Assembly (NCBI RefSeq): GCF_002154335.2
Contig: NZ_MTPX02000057.1
Location: 1 to 35,428, forward strand
From: Actinomyces ruminis
GTDB lineage: Bacteria > Actinomycetota > Actinomycetes > Actinomycetales > Actinomycetaceae
DNA: 35,428 bases
Direction: 5' to 3'
Shown piece by piece: positions 1-8,579 of the stretch. The translations under genes and the position numbers were made by a program. Position 1 is the stretch's first letter. Each line of letters begins with the position of its first letter. Below the pieces are notes generated by a model that saw only the letters and a list, made by a program, of their open reading frames with translations, did no database searches and was not told the DNA's origin.

Positions 1-2009
1 CCGGGGGTCGGGGAGGCTCCGGCGGCGGTCCGCGCGGGGGCTTCGGCGGTCCCCGTGGTGGCCGTGGCGGTCGCGGCTCCACCCAGGGAGCCTTCGGGCG
101 TGGGGGTGGTGCTCCGCGCGGCCGTAAGTCGCGTCGGGCCAAGCGCCAGGAATTCGAACAGCAGAGCGCACCGACCATCGGCGGCGTCGTCGTTCCCCGT
201 GGTGACGGCTCCACCCCGGTGCGTGTGCGCCAGGGCGCCACGCTGACCGACCTGGCCGAGAAGATCAACGCCAACCCGGCGGCGCTGGTGACCGTGCTGT
301 TCCACCTCGGTGAGATGGCCACGGCCACCCAGTCCCTGGACGAGGACACCTTCGCTCTGCTGGGTGCCGAACTGGGCTACGACGTACAGATCGTCTCCCC
401 GGAGGACGAGGATCGCGAGCTGTTGGAGTCCTTCGACATCGACCTGGAGGCCGAAGAGGCCGGCGAGGACGACGCCGCGCTGCTGCCGCGCCCGCCGGTG
501 GTCACCGTCATGGGTCACGTCGACCACGGTAAGACCAAGCTGCTGGACGCCATCCGTTCCACCGACGTGGTCGCCGGTGAGGCCGGCGGCATTACCCAGT
601 CGATCGGCGCCTACCAGGTGCGTGTGCATCTGGGTGACGAGACCCGGCCGATCACCTTCATCGACACCCCCGGTCACGAGGCCTTCACCGCCATGCGTGC
701 CCGCGGTGCCGAGGTGACGGATATCGCCATCCTGGTGGTCGCCGCCGACGACGGCGTCATGCCGCAGACGGTTGAGGCCCTCAACCACGCTCAGGCGGCC
801 GGGGTGCCGATCGTCGTCGCGGTCAACAAGATCGACAAGGAGGGCGCCAACCCCGAGAAGATCCGCGGCCAGCTCACCGAGTACGGTCTGGTGCCCGAGG
901 AGTACGGCGGCGACACCATGTTCGTCGACATCTCCGCCAAGCAGCGCACCAACATCGACGGCCTGCTGGAGGCGGTTCTGCTGACCGCCGATGCCGCCCT
1001 GGACCTGCGCGCCAACCCGAACACGGACGCGCGCGGCGTCACCGTGGAGGCGAAGCTGGACAAGGGCCGCGGCGCCGTGGCTACCGTGCTGGTTCAGCGC
1101 GGCACCCTGCACGTCGGTGACCCGATCGTCGCCGGCAGCGCCTACGGCCGCGTGCGCGCCATGTTCGACGAGTACGGCAACCCGCTGGAGGAGGCCGGTC
1201 CGGCCCGACCGGCCCAGGTGCTGGGACTGACCAACGTGCCCAGTGCGGGCGACTCCTTCATTGTCGCCCCCGACGACCGCACCGCCCGGCAGATCGCCGA
1301 CCGGCGCGAGGCCGCCGGGCGTGCCGCGGAGCTGGCCAAGCGCCGCAAGCGCGTCTCGCTGGAGAACCTCACCGACGTCCTCAAGGAGGGCAAGGTCGAC
1401 ACCCTCAACCTCATCCTCAAGGGTGACAGCTCGGGTGCGGTCGAGGCATTGGAGGACTCGCTGCTCAAGATCGACGTCGGCGACGAGGTCGCCCTGCGCG
1501 TCATCCACCGCGGCGTTGGCGCCGTCACCCAGAACGACGTCAACCTGGCCACGGTCGACTCCGCCGTCATCATCGGCTTCAACGTGCGTCCTGCGGTGCG
1601 GGTGGCCGAGCTGGCCGACCGCGAGGGCGTCGACATGAAGTTCTACACGGTTATCTACAACGCCATCGAGGATGTCGAAGCGGCCCTGAAGGGCATGCTC
1701 AAGCCGATCTACGAGGAGGTCGAGCTGGGCACGGCGGAGATCCGGCAGGTCTTCCGCTCCTCCAAGTTCGGTTCGATCGCCGGTTCGATCGTCCGCTCCG
1801 GTGTCATCAAGCGCGGCGCCAAGGCCCGCCTGGTGCGCGATGGTGTCGTGGTGAATGGGGACCTCACGGTGGAGACGTTGCGTCGCGAGAAGGACGACGT
1901 CACCGAGGTCCGCGAGGGCTACGAATGCGGTATCAACCTCAGCTTCCGTGACATCGCCGAGGGTGACGTCATTGAAACCTGGGAGATGCGCGAGAAGCCT
2001 CGCGACTGA
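1..2009 (+). CDS. infB: Translation initiation factor IF-2, 5'-truncated
   Basis: GTPase that places initiator fMet-tRNA on the 30S subunit and promotes 50S joining. The gene enters from the left edge; the frame is open from base 3 and gives about 668 residues. The first ~40 residues are a Gly/Arg-rich low-complexity linker typical of actinobacterial IF2, followed by an IF2-N-like segment (from about residue 72). The G domain carries the P-loop GHVDHGKT (about residues 171-178), the switch motif DTPGHEAF and NKID. The C-terminal domains II-IV follow and end near 2009. The N-terminal part is missing only because the window starts here. A strong hairpin follows the stop. In most actinobacteria rbfA comes next; here rarD, in reverse orientation, lies between them. 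Confidence 0.97.
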   Translation, partial: GGRGGSGGGPRGGFGGPRGGRGGRGSTQGAFGRGGGAPRGRKSRRAKRQEFEQQSAPTIGGVVVPRGDGSTPVRVRQGATLTDLAEKINANPAALVTVLFHLGEMATATQSLDEDTFALLGAELGYDVQIVSPEDEDRELLESFDIDLEAEEAGEDDAALLPRPPVVTVMGHVDHGKTKLLDAIRSTDVVAGEAGGITQSIGAYQVRVHLGDETRPITFIDTPGHEAFTAMRARGAEVTDIAILVVAADDGVMPQTVEALNHAQAAGVPIVVAVNKIDKEGANPEKIRGQLTEYGLVPEEYGGDTMFVDISAKQRTNIDGLLEAVLLTADAALDLRANPNTDARGVTVEAKLDKGRGAVATVLVQRGTLHVGDPIVAGSAYGRVRAMFDEYGNPLEEAGPARPAQVLGLTNVPSAGDSFIVAPDDRTARQIADRREAAGRAAELAKRRKRVSLENLTDVLKEGKVDTLNLILKGDSSGAVEALEDSLLKIDVGDEVALRVIHRGVGAVTQNDVNLATVDSAVIIGFNVRPAVRVAELADREGVDMKFYTVIYNAIEDVEAALKGMLKPIYEEVELGTAEIRQVFRSSKFGSIAGSIVRSGVIKRGAKARLVRDGVVVNGDLTVETLRREKDDVTEVREGYECGINLSFRDIAEGDVIETWEMREKPRD

Positions 2010-2030
2010 CGCGGCCCGTCGCCGACTCGC

Positions 2031-2052
2031 ACCGAGGTCGGTAGAAATGACG
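2031..2052 (+). repeat. Single copy of the CGGTAGAA dispersed repeat
   Basis: The bases CCGAGGTCGGTAGAAATGACG closely match the tandem 23-bp units found after pnp at 12715-12783 (CCGAG.TCGGTAGAAGT.ACG). It sits directly after the infB stop and runs into the terminator hairpin. Sharing one word between two loci 10.7 kb apart shows that this is a dispersed family. Confidence 0.6.
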
Positions 2053-2093
2053 CCGGTGCCGCCGACTCCTTCGGGAGCGGCGGCACCGGCGTC
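2049..2093 (+). terminator. Hairpin downstream of infB
   Basis: A perfect 16-bp stem (GACGCCGGTGCCGCCG with its complement) is capped by a 4-bp CTCC/GGAG stem and a TTCG tetraloop. No T-tract follows. It begins 40 bp after the infB stop and probably ends the nusA-infB transcript. Confidence 0.75.
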
Positions 2094-2171
2094 ACTCGTG
2101 TCGGAGTCTCGTGGTCTTAAGCCGGAGTTAGGACTTGGCGCTGGCAGACGGTGGGCGGGCTTCGTGTGGTG

Positions 2172-2284
2172 TTTTGCTACGCCCCTTCGGTGTCTACTAC
2201 GCCGGTTAGTGCTCTGTTGAAGGGGACAGAGGTATACACCAGACCTCGAACTGGCGTAGTAGACCGCTAAGTGGCGTAGCAGAC
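2172..2284. repeat. Intergenic inverted array A (GGCGTAGTAGAC word)
   Basis: Two plus-strand copies of GGCGTAGYAGAC start at 2253 and 2273, exactly 20 bp apart. Two minus-strand copies end at 2183 and 2203 (the outer one degenerate), also 20 bp apart. About 49 bp separates the two arms. The array lies between the convergent ends of infB and rarD. A weak 6-bp hairpin (GCAACA/TGTTGC, 2312-2334) lies between it and the rarD stop. The rest of 2094-2392 shows no gene. Confidence 0.7.
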
Positions 2285-2392
2285 GTTCCCTGAAAACGCC
2301 TCTGCCGTGTGGCAACAGCAGATAGTGGTGTTGCGAGCCCGTAGGTTCAACAGGCGTTGGTCGGATAGCGGTGCCCGCCGGTTGGGTCGGCC

Positions 2393-3400
2393 TCAGTGCT
2401 GCACGGGGACATCGTGATACTTGCCGGGGCGCGGCCGGCGCGCCAGTTGCCACAGCAGGTCGGTGACGAATACGACCACCGCGACCCACACCAGCGCCGT
2501 CGAAACCCAGCGGGCCGGTGAGATCTCCTCGTGGAACACCGCCCAGGCGAGTAGGAACTGCATGACCGGGGTGATGTACTGGCTCAAACCCACGATCGAC
2601 AGCGGCACCCGGCGCGTGCCCGCGGCGAACAACAGCAGCGGCGTCGCCGTCACCGGGCCCGCCAGCACCAGGCCAAGGGCCAGGCCCGCGGACGCCGTCG
2701 TCCCCTGCAGGGCGCCGTGTCCGCCCGCGTAAAGCCAGGCGAAGTAGGTCAGCGCCACAGGCGTCATGCAGCCGCTCTCCACCGTGAGCCCGGTGAGCGC
2801 ATCCACCTGCGCGCCCACGCGTTTCTTCACCAGCCCATACAGGCCGAAGGACAGGGCCAGCGACAGCGAGATCCACGGCAGCGATCCCTGCGCCACCACC
2901 AGCACAATGATGGCCACCACCGCAATGCCCACGGCAAGCCCCTGGGACCGGCGCAACCGCTCACCCAGGAAGATCGCCGCAAGCACTACCGTTACCAGCG
3001 GGTTGATGAAGTACCCCAGAGCCGCATCCGCGGTGCGTCCGGAGTTGACCGCGTAGACGTACACCAGCCAGTTCACCGACACCAGCAGACCACTGACCGC
3101 CAGGGTGCCGAGGAGCCGCGGCGTCGTCACCGCCGCGCGCAGGGCGGGCCAGGAGCGCCGCGCGGCGGTAAGCCCCAGGCAGGTGACCAGGGTCCACACC
3201 AGCCGGTGCCCGATGATCTCCACGCTGCCGGCGGAGCGCAGCAGGTGGAAGTACAGCGGGAACATGCCCCACAGCAGGTAGCAGCCCAGCACCATCGCCA
3301 CGCCGGAGGTGTCACCGGTGGTGACGCCGGCTGGTGCCGGAGCGGGGGTCGCTGCGGCTGTGGCATGGGACTTGGGGACGGGAGCGGGGGAGTCGGTCAC
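2393..3400 (-). CDS. rarD: RarD-type EamA-family permease
   Basis: Predicted inner-membrane transporter of the drug/metabolite superfamily, 335 aa from a GTG start at 3400. The first ~32 residues are a Pro/Ala/Thr-rich cytoplasmic tail. About ten hydrophobic segments follow, with RarD-like signatures: a YLLWGMFPLYFHLL first helix, ALGYFINPL in the middle and SIVGLSQYITPVMQFLLA near the end. A weak AGGA lies about 10 nt upstream of the start. RarD proteins are named for chloramphenicol sensitivity, but their substrate is generally unknown and I do not assign one. The gene is reversed within the usually contiguous infB-rbfA pair and is flanked by repeat arrays A and B, which suggests insertion. 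Confidence 0.9.
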   Translation of the reverse strand: MTDSPAPVPKSHATAAATPAPAPAGVTTGDTSGVAMVLGCYLLWGMFPLYFHLLRSAGSVEIIGHRLVWTLVTCLGLTAARRSWPALRAAVTTPRLLGTLAVSGLLVSVNWLVYVYAVNSGRTADAALGYFINPLVTVVLAAIFLGERLRRSQGLAVGIAVVAIIVLVVAQGSLPWISLSLALSFGLYGLVKKRVGAQVDALTGLTVESGCMTPVALTYFAWLYAGGHGALQGTTASAGLALGLVLAGPVTATPLLLFAAGTRRVPLSIVGLSQYITPVMQFLLAWAVFHEEISPARWVSTALVWVAVVVFVTDLLWQLARRPRPGKYHDVPVQH

Positions 3401-3503
3401 GTGCGGCGGTCCTGTTTCGGCGGGAGGGAGCGCTCACGAGCATGATTCGCGCGGCGTGGCGCCCACATGAGTCGGGTTGTTGGCAGGAACGTTAGCGCGC
3501 TCG

Positions 3504-3613
3504 GCGTCATGAACACGTGTTGCGTTATGAACACGAGTTTTGGAGGATTGCAGGCGCCGGGCACATGCAAAGCTCCAAGATTCGTGTATGTGAGACGGAC
3601 TGGTGTATTAGAC
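3504..3613. repeat. Intergenic inverted array B (ATGAACACG word)
   Basis: Two tandem 18-bp units of form GCGTYATGAACACGNGTT lie at 3504-3521 and 3522-3539. An inverted partner, CTCCAAGATTCGTGT at 3573-3587, matches ACACGAGTTTTGGAG at 3531-3545 at 13 of 15 positions. A weaker further inverted unit reaches 3613. This spacer separates the divergent rarD and rbfA starts. No other gene is seen in 3401-3742. Confidence 0.6.
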
Positions 3614-3742
3614 GCGGCCCAGAGTTCTGGCGATCGGGCGGCGGGTGGGGCACAATGATCCGTCCGCCGGTTTACGGTGCGGGTGCCGTCGTGCTCGCAG
3701 CCGTGGCCCAAACCAGCGGCCGCCGATTCGTAAGGAGTACTC

Positions 3743-4291
3743 ATGGCCGACGCCGCCCGCGTCCGCAAGGTCGCCGATCGCATTCAACAGACCGTCGCCC
3801 GCCTCCTGCAGGGCAGGATCAAGGATCCCCGGCTCGGCTTTGTGACCATCACCGATGTGCGCGTGACCGGTGACCTGCAGCAGGCGACCATCTTCTACAC
3901 CGTCTACGGCACCGACGAGGAACGCGAGGACACGGCCGCCGCGCTGCGTTCTGCCACCGGCCTCATCCGCTCCGAGGTCGGCCGGGCGCTCGGCATCCGG
4001 CTGACGCCGTCGATCGCCTTCCAGCTGGATACGCTGCCCACGCAGGCGCAGGCCTTCGAGGATGCCCTCGCCCAGGCGCGTGCCCGCGACGAACAGATTG
4101 CCCGCACCTACGCCGGCGCCACCTACGCCGGGGACGCCGATCCCTATCGTCACGCTGACGAGGAGGACGACTACGCCGCAGAAGACGACGAGCCGCAGGC
4201 GGTGGATGACGCGGACAAGGACGACTACGAGGCCGTAGACCACGATGACTACGAGCCGGCCGAGGCCGACGAGGAGGAGGCCGGGGCGTGA
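3743..4291 (+). CDS. rbfA: Ribosome-binding factor A
   Basis: Binds the 30S subunit and assists late maturation of 16S rRNA. It has 182 residues from ATG, with AAGGAG five bases upstream. Residues 1-120 form the KH-like RbfA domain (DRIQQTVARLLQGRIKDPRL, then GFVTITDVRVTGDLQQATIF). The remaining ~60 residues are an acidic, low-complexity tail of Asp/Glu repeats with scattered Tyr, making the protein longer than a typical 120-150 aa RbfA. The stop overlaps the truB start by four bases (GTGA), so the two are probably translationally coupled. Confidence 0.95.
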   Translation: MADAARVRKVADRIQQTVARLLQGRIKDPRLGFVTITDVRVTGDLQQATIFYTVYGTDEEREDTAAALRSATGLIRSEVGRALGIRLTPSIAFQLDTLPTQAQAFEDALAQARARDEQIARTYAGATYAGDADPYRHADEEDDYAAEDDEPQAVDDADKDDYEAVDHDDYEPAEADEEEAGA

Positions 4292-5309
4292 ACACCCCCG
4301 CAGGTCGACCCGCCGGACGGCGCATCGCCGTCCCCCACGGTTCCATCACCTCCCCCGATGGGCTGCTGATCGTGGATAAGCCCGCGGGCGTCACCAGCCA
4401 CGACGTGGTCGCCATGACCCGTCGTCTGGCCGCCACCCGCAAGGTCGGCCACGCCGGCACCCTGGATCCTGCCGCCACCGGAGTACTGCTGCTCGGCATT
4501 GGCCGCGCCACCCGCTTCCTGGCCTACCTGGTTGGGGCCGACAAGACCTACTGGGCCACGGTCCGCCTCGGCCAGACCACGCTCACCGAGGACGCCGACG
4601 GGGAACCGACCTCCGCCGCCGGCTGCCCGCCGGGCCCCGACCTGCCGACACTGATCGACGCCGCCCTGGCCGATCTGACCGGCGAGATCATGCAGGTGCC
4701 GTCCGCGGTCTCCGCGATCAAGATCGACGGCGTGCGCTCCTATGCGCGGGTGCGCGGCGGCGAGGACGTCGACCTGCCCGCACGTCCGGTCACCATCCAC
4801 AGCCTGGCCCGCAGCGGGGATCTGCGGCCGACAACCGCCGCCGACGGCACCGCCGTGGTCGACCTCGACCTGGAGGTGCACTGCTCCTCGGGCACCTACG
4901 TGCGGGCCTGGCCCGCGACCTCGGCGCCGCCTTGGGCTGCGGGGCGCATCTGACCGCGCTGCGCCGCACCGGGGTTGGGCCCTTCACGGTTGATGAGGCC
5001 GCTACTATCGCCTCTCTGTCCGCCGTCGTCGCCGCCGGGCAGGCCCTGCCCGTGCTGCCCCTGGCCACCGTCGCCCACCGCTGCTTCCCCGCGGTTGCCC
5101 TGGACGAGGCCGAGGCCCGCGCTCTGCGTTACGGGCAGTCCCTATCCGCCACGGTGCTCGACCGGGCACGGGCCCCGGAGCATCCGGTTGTACCCAAGAC
5201 CGCCGCCGCACCGGGTGTGGCCGCCGGGTTCGACCCGGCGGGCGTGCTCGTGGCACTGTTGGCACACAAGGGTGAACGCACCCGCCCGGTACTCGTGCTG
5301 CCAGACTGA
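4288..5309 (+). CDS. truB: tRNA pseudouridine-55 synthase, one base lost
   Basis: Makes pseudouridine 55 in the T-loop of tRNAs. The GTG start overlaps rbfA. The catalytic motif GHAGTLDPAATG has its Asp near residue 60. The reading frame breaks near 4910: the codons after TYVRA read as Trp-Pro, but adding one C to the CC run before TGG restores TYVRALARDLGAALG and runs on to a normal end at 5309, giving about 340 aa. The C-terminal part (LTALRRTGVGPFTVDEA) is typical of TruB. The lost base is most likely a sequence error because the rest is intact. Confidence 0.93.
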
Positions 5310-5351
5310 CGCGGCAGCCCCCGCCCGGCCGTTTTCGATCCAGGAGACACT

Positions 5352-5405
5352 TTGAGCCCGACCACGATCGCCCGCATCCCGCGGCACCTCGGTGACGCGG
5401 ACTGA
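5352..5405 (+). CDS. Possible 17-codon leader peptide before ribF
   Basis: A TTG start preceded by AGGAG with good spacing opens a short frame encoding MSPTTIARIPRHLGDAD, which stops 11 bases before the ribF GTG. No homologue is recognised. It might couple translation into ribF or be chance; the good ribosome-binding site is the only support. No FMN riboswitch is evident in this 107-bp spacer. Confidence 0.25.
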   Translation: MSPTTIARIPRHLGDAD

Positions 5406-5416
5406 GGCGGTGCGCA

Positions 5417-6460
5417 GTGGAGATCTGGTATGGCGCCGAGCAGGTGCCTGCAGCCCTGAGGGACCCGGCCGGGCCCGGCAGTGTCGTCACCGTCGGCGTG
5501 TTCGACGGCGTGCACCGCGGCCACCAGGCGATCCTCGCCCGTGTCGTCGAGCGCGCCCACCGGGAGGCCGGATCCGACGGGCGCCGGCCCCGCGCCATCG
5601 CGCTGACCTTCGACCCGCACCCGGCGGTGGTACACCGCCCCGAGACCCACCTGCCCATGATCACCTCGCTTGCCGACCGGCTGGAGTCCTTGGCGGACAC
5701 CGGCCTGGACGCGGTGCTGGTGGTCCACTACACCCTCGCCTTCGCCGAACAGGGGCCGGAGGAGTTCGTGCGCGATTGGCTCGAGGGGCTGCTCGGAGCC
5801 CGCGCGATCGTGGTCGGCGACGACGTGCGCTTCGGCCGCGGCAACAGCGGCGACGCCGCCACCCTGCGCCGGATCGGACGGGCCGATGGCATTGACGTGG
5901 AGATCGTCGCCGACGTCGTCGCCCCCACTGGTCGCCGCTGGTCCTCCACCTGGGTGCGTGAACTGCTGGAGGCCGGCGACATGCGCGGTGCGGCCGAGAT
6001 CCTCGGTCACGTCCACCGGCTGCGCGGCACGGTCATTCATGGGCACCGCCGCGGTCGCGAACTCGGCTTCCCCACCGCGAACCTGGACGCCGCCACGGCA
6101 GGCGTCGTCCCGCCCGACGGCGTCTATGCGGGTTGGCTGGTGCGCTCCCCGCAAGCGGGGGTGGCCGGTGGCGCCGCGGGGGAGGAGCGCCTGCCCGCCG
6201 CCATCTCTATTGGCACCAACCCGACCTTCGATGACGTGCCCGATCGCACCGTCGAGGCGCATGTGCTGGGGCGCGCGGATCTGAACCTGTACGGGGAGGT
6301 CGTGGTGATTGAGCTGGTGGAGCGGCTGCGCCCCATGCTCGCCTTCGACGGCCTGGAGCCGCTGCTGGTGCAGATGCGCCAGGACGTGGTCGACACCGCC
6401 GCCGTGCTGGACGTGCCCGTGCCCGAGCCCATCCGCCCCGAGGATGTCACCGCCGTCTGA
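5417..6460 (+). CDS. ribF: Bifunctional riboflavin kinase / FAD synthetase
   Basis: Phosphorylates riboflavin to FMN and adenylylates FMN to FAD in the cytoplasm. It has 347 aa from GTG, with GAGG upstream. The N-terminal nucleotidyltransferase domain (residues 1-~185) has GVFDGVHRGH, TFDPHP and a VVGDDVRFGRG segment. The C-terminal riboflavin kinase domain has RGRELGFPTANL and SIGTNPTFD. Its place directly after truB is the usual actinobacterial order. The product looks complete. Confidence 0.96.
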   Translation: MEIWYGAEQVPAALRDPAGPGSVVTVGVFDGVHRGHQAILARVVERAHREAGSDGRRPRAIALTFDPHPAVVHRPETHLPMITSLADRLESLADTGLDAVLVVHYTLAFAEQGPEEFVRDWLEGLLGARAIVVGDDVRFGRGNSGDAATLRRIGRADGIDVEIVADVVAPTGRRWSSTWVRELLEAGDMRGAAEILGHVHRLRGTVIHGHRRGRELGFPTANLDAATAGVVPPDGVYAGWLVRSPQAGVAGGAAGEERLPAAISIGTNPTFDDVPDRTVEAHVLGRADLNLYGEVVVIELVERLRPMLAFDGLEPLLVQMRQDVVDTAAVLDVPVPEPIRPEDVTAV

Positions 6461-6463
6461 CCG

Positions 6464-6503
6464 CGGGCACCGACGGCGCTGGAAGGGGCGTCCGGAGTGC
6501 CCG
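6464..6503. terminator. Possible bidirectional terminator
   Basis: A 7-bp inverted repeat (CGGGCAC / GTGCCCG) with a further GACG/CGTC pairing inside sits exactly between the convergent ribF and esterase stops. No T-tract is present, so this is tentative. Confidence 0.35.
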
Positions 6504-7603
6504 TTACTGCCCGGGGTGGGCGGCGAAGAAGTCCCACATCAGCTGTGACGCATTGATCTCCTGCGTGGTCGTGCCCAGGGCGGACAGGTCCACGCTCGTA
6601 CCCGGCCAGGTGTGGCCACCGGCCTCCACCGTGTACAGCTCCACCGCGGCGTTGCCCGCGCAGGAGTCATAACGAGTCAGGGATACGTGGTCGCTGATCT
6701 GCTCGGTGGTCGATTCGGCGGTGCAGCGTCCAGCTGTGCCCAGGCGCTCACGGCCGCCTCCACGCCGTACCCCCAGCGGGCGTCGTCGTTCCCGTCATAG
6801 GGGTTGACCGCGTCGTCGGTGCCATGGAAGGTCAGCACGGATACCGGCTGCGTAGGAGTGCAGCTAGAGGAATCGATCGTGGCCGTGTCGTCTTCGGCGG
6901 CCCTGCCGGCTCGCAGCCCCGCCACGGGGGCGATGGCGGCGATCAGATCGGGGCGCGCGCACGCCAGGGCGCTGGCCATGCGGCCGCCGCCGGAGTAGCC
7001 GGTCGCGTAGACGCGGGCGGGGTCCACACATGCCTGTTCGGTCAGGGTCTCGATGACCGCGGTCAGGAAGGCGACGTCGTCGCGGGCGTCCTCGGCCGGG
7101 TACTCGCCTGCGGTTGTGGGCACGCCGGGCACGTTCCACGCCCAGTTGCCGTCGGGCAGCGGATCGTCGGTGTCCAGGGCGATCGCGGCGGTCGGCTCGG
7201 CGACGATGAACCCCTCGGCGTCGGCGTCGGCCACCGCGTCCAGGCCGCTGATCTCCGCCTGGGAGGTGCCATTGGAATTGGAACCGTGCAAATCCAGGAC
7301 GAGGGCGAGTGGCGTGGTGGCATCGGCGTCTTCGGGCACGTGTACACGGACCGGGTAGGTCTCGTCGGCAAGGACGACCTCGACGGTCTGCGTGCCCGTC
7401 GCCATGCGGCTGCACGACGACACCGTGGTGCCGGTGCCGGTGCCGGCGGCGGAGCTGTTGGCGCTGGCGGTGCTTGACGACGTGGACTCGGCACCGCAAC
7501 CGGTAACCGCGACCGGGGCGAGCATTGCCAGCGCGGCAAGGAGCGGGAGGAGTGCGGGCCGAACACGTGCGGAGGACTTCAATGACTGCGCAGGGGATGA
7601 CAA
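6504..7603 (-). CDS. Secreted lipoprotein esterase, PHB-depolymerase/LpqC-like, one base lost
   Basis: Predicted extracellular alpha/beta hydrolase of the polyhydroxybutyrate-depolymerase / feruloyl-esterase type. It starts with TTG (7603) with AGGAG five bases upstream. A signal peptide ends in a lipobox with Cys36 (VTGC), followed by a Ser/Thr/Ala linker. The nucleophile elbow is GYSGGG and the acid lies in [12 protein letters not shown]. Near 6720 one base is missing; adding a C on the plus strand (a G on the coding strand) restores the final ~70 residues, which hold the catalytic His motif GGHTWPG and end with [13 protein letters not shown]. The restored length is about 366 aa. The substrate is unknown; it could be a polyester or an acylated plant polymer. 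Confidence 0.85.
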
Positions 7604-7631
7604 GGGGACTCCTCAGGGAAACAACGGTGTT

Positions 7632-7661
7632 TTGCGGTGCTGCAGGTTACGCCAGTATAGG
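7632..7661 (+). promoter_or_regulatory. Candidate rpsO promoter
   Basis: TTGCGG and TATAGG are separated by 18 bases, about 155 bp upstream of the rpsO start. This is the best sigma-70-like pair in the spacer between the divergent esterase and rpsO genes. Confidence 0.35.
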
Positions 7662-7818
7662 CGGCGGACAGGCTGCGTGTGCCCGATGCCACCAGGCTCA
7701 GGGCGGAGCACGACCCCGGCGGCTGATAGGGTTGCCCAGCCGTCGATCGGCCGCGGGAGTGTCATGCCCGGGAGAACCAGCCCCGGCGCTCCGCGCAACG
7801 AGAGAAATAGGAGTCATC

Positions 7819-8088
7819 GTGTCGATTTCCCCCGAACGCAAGCAGGAGCTCATTGCCGAGTACGCCACCCACGAGGGCGACACCGGCTCCCCGGAGGTCC
7901 AGGTCGCCATCCTGTCCGAGCGGATCTCCAACCTCACCGAGCACTTCAAGTCCCACGCGCACGACCACCACTCGCGCCGCGGACTGTACCTGCTGATTGG
8001 TAAGCGCCGTCGTCTGCTGGACTACCTCGAGCGCGAGGACATCGAGCGCTACCGTAAGCTCATCGCTCGCCTCGGCATCCGCCGCTGA
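7819..8088 (+). CDS. rpsO: 30S ribosomal protein S15
   Basis: Primary binder of the central domain of 16S rRNA. It has 89 aa, exactly the family length, from GTG with AGGAG six bases upstream. Recognised by [35 protein letters not shown] and the C-terminal [13 protein letters not shown]. The frame stays open upstream, but the ribosome-binding site and family length fix the start at 7819. It is normally followed by pnp; here a reversed fucO intervenes, so the usual S15-pnp co-transcription is interrupted. Confidence 0.97.
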   Translation: MSISPERKQELIAEYATHEGDTGSPEVQVAILSERISNLTEHFKSHAHDHHSRRGLYLLIGKRRRLLDYLEREDIERYRKLIARLGIRR

Positions 8089-8111
8089 GCGACAGCACTG
8101 AAACTTACTTA

Positions 8112-8148
8112 CCGGGCCCCGGTCTCCACTGTGGAGACCGGGGCCCGG
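8112..8148 (+). terminator. rpsO intrinsic terminator
   Basis: A perfect 17-bp GC-rich stem (CCGGGCCCCGGTCTCCA and its complement) with a CTG loop starts 24 bp after the rpsO stop and is followed by a G/T-rich stretch. Confidence 0.85.
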
Positions 8149-8242
8149 CGCGTGGTGGTTGTTTGGCCATGCGTTGGCGGATTCTGGGCGAATTGATCTC
8201 GCACGTAGCTCCCGCGGTGCCCACTCCGGCGGGGCGGGACCT

Positions 8243-8375
8243 GACGGTTCGTACCTTCAGGACGACGGTTCGTACTTCTTCTCGACGGTTCGGCACCCCC
8301 GGGTACGAACCGTCGCCACAAGTGCCGAAGCGTCGGAGCCAAGTGCCGAACCGTCACGTGAAGTGCCGAACCGTC
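8243..8375. repeat. Intergenic inverted array C (GACGGTTCG word)
   Basis: Three plus-strand units GACGGTTCGKNAC start at 8243, 8264 and 8284. Four minus-strand units (GTNCGAANCGTC) end at 8314, 8334, 8355 and 8375. The spacing is 20-21 bp throughout. The first two plus units end in GTAC and the third in GCAC; on the other side the first inverted unit has GTAC and the last three have TGCC. The array lies between the convergent rpsO and fucO genes. The rest of 8149-8531 shows no gene. Confidence 0.8.
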
Positions 8376-8531
8376 GCCCACGGGGCCACCCGCACCACCA
8401 CACCCTCGACCATGAGGAGCCTGCTTACTTGCGCGGAATCCGTACCGACCTCCAAAACACCTTACTTTGATGGGAACTTGTGTACGAGACGCGGCGCAGC
8501 GCGATACTCACGCCGATAACCGCTGCCGCTA

Positions 8532-8568
8532 GGTGCGCCGACGCCTGCTAAGCGGGGATCGGCGCACC
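8532..8568 (-). terminator. fucO terminator
   Basis: A perfect 10-bp stem GGTGCGCCGA / TCGGCGCACC with an inner CGC/GCG pairing begins 12 bases beyond the fucO stop on the coding strand. No clear T-run follows. Confidence 0.6.
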
Positions 8569-8579
8569 CGGCGGGCGGC

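Noticed and set aside
8243..8375. CRISPR array
   Set aside because: Repeat plus gap is only 20-21 bp, units occur in both orientations, and there are no unique 25-40 bp spacers and no cas genes in the window.
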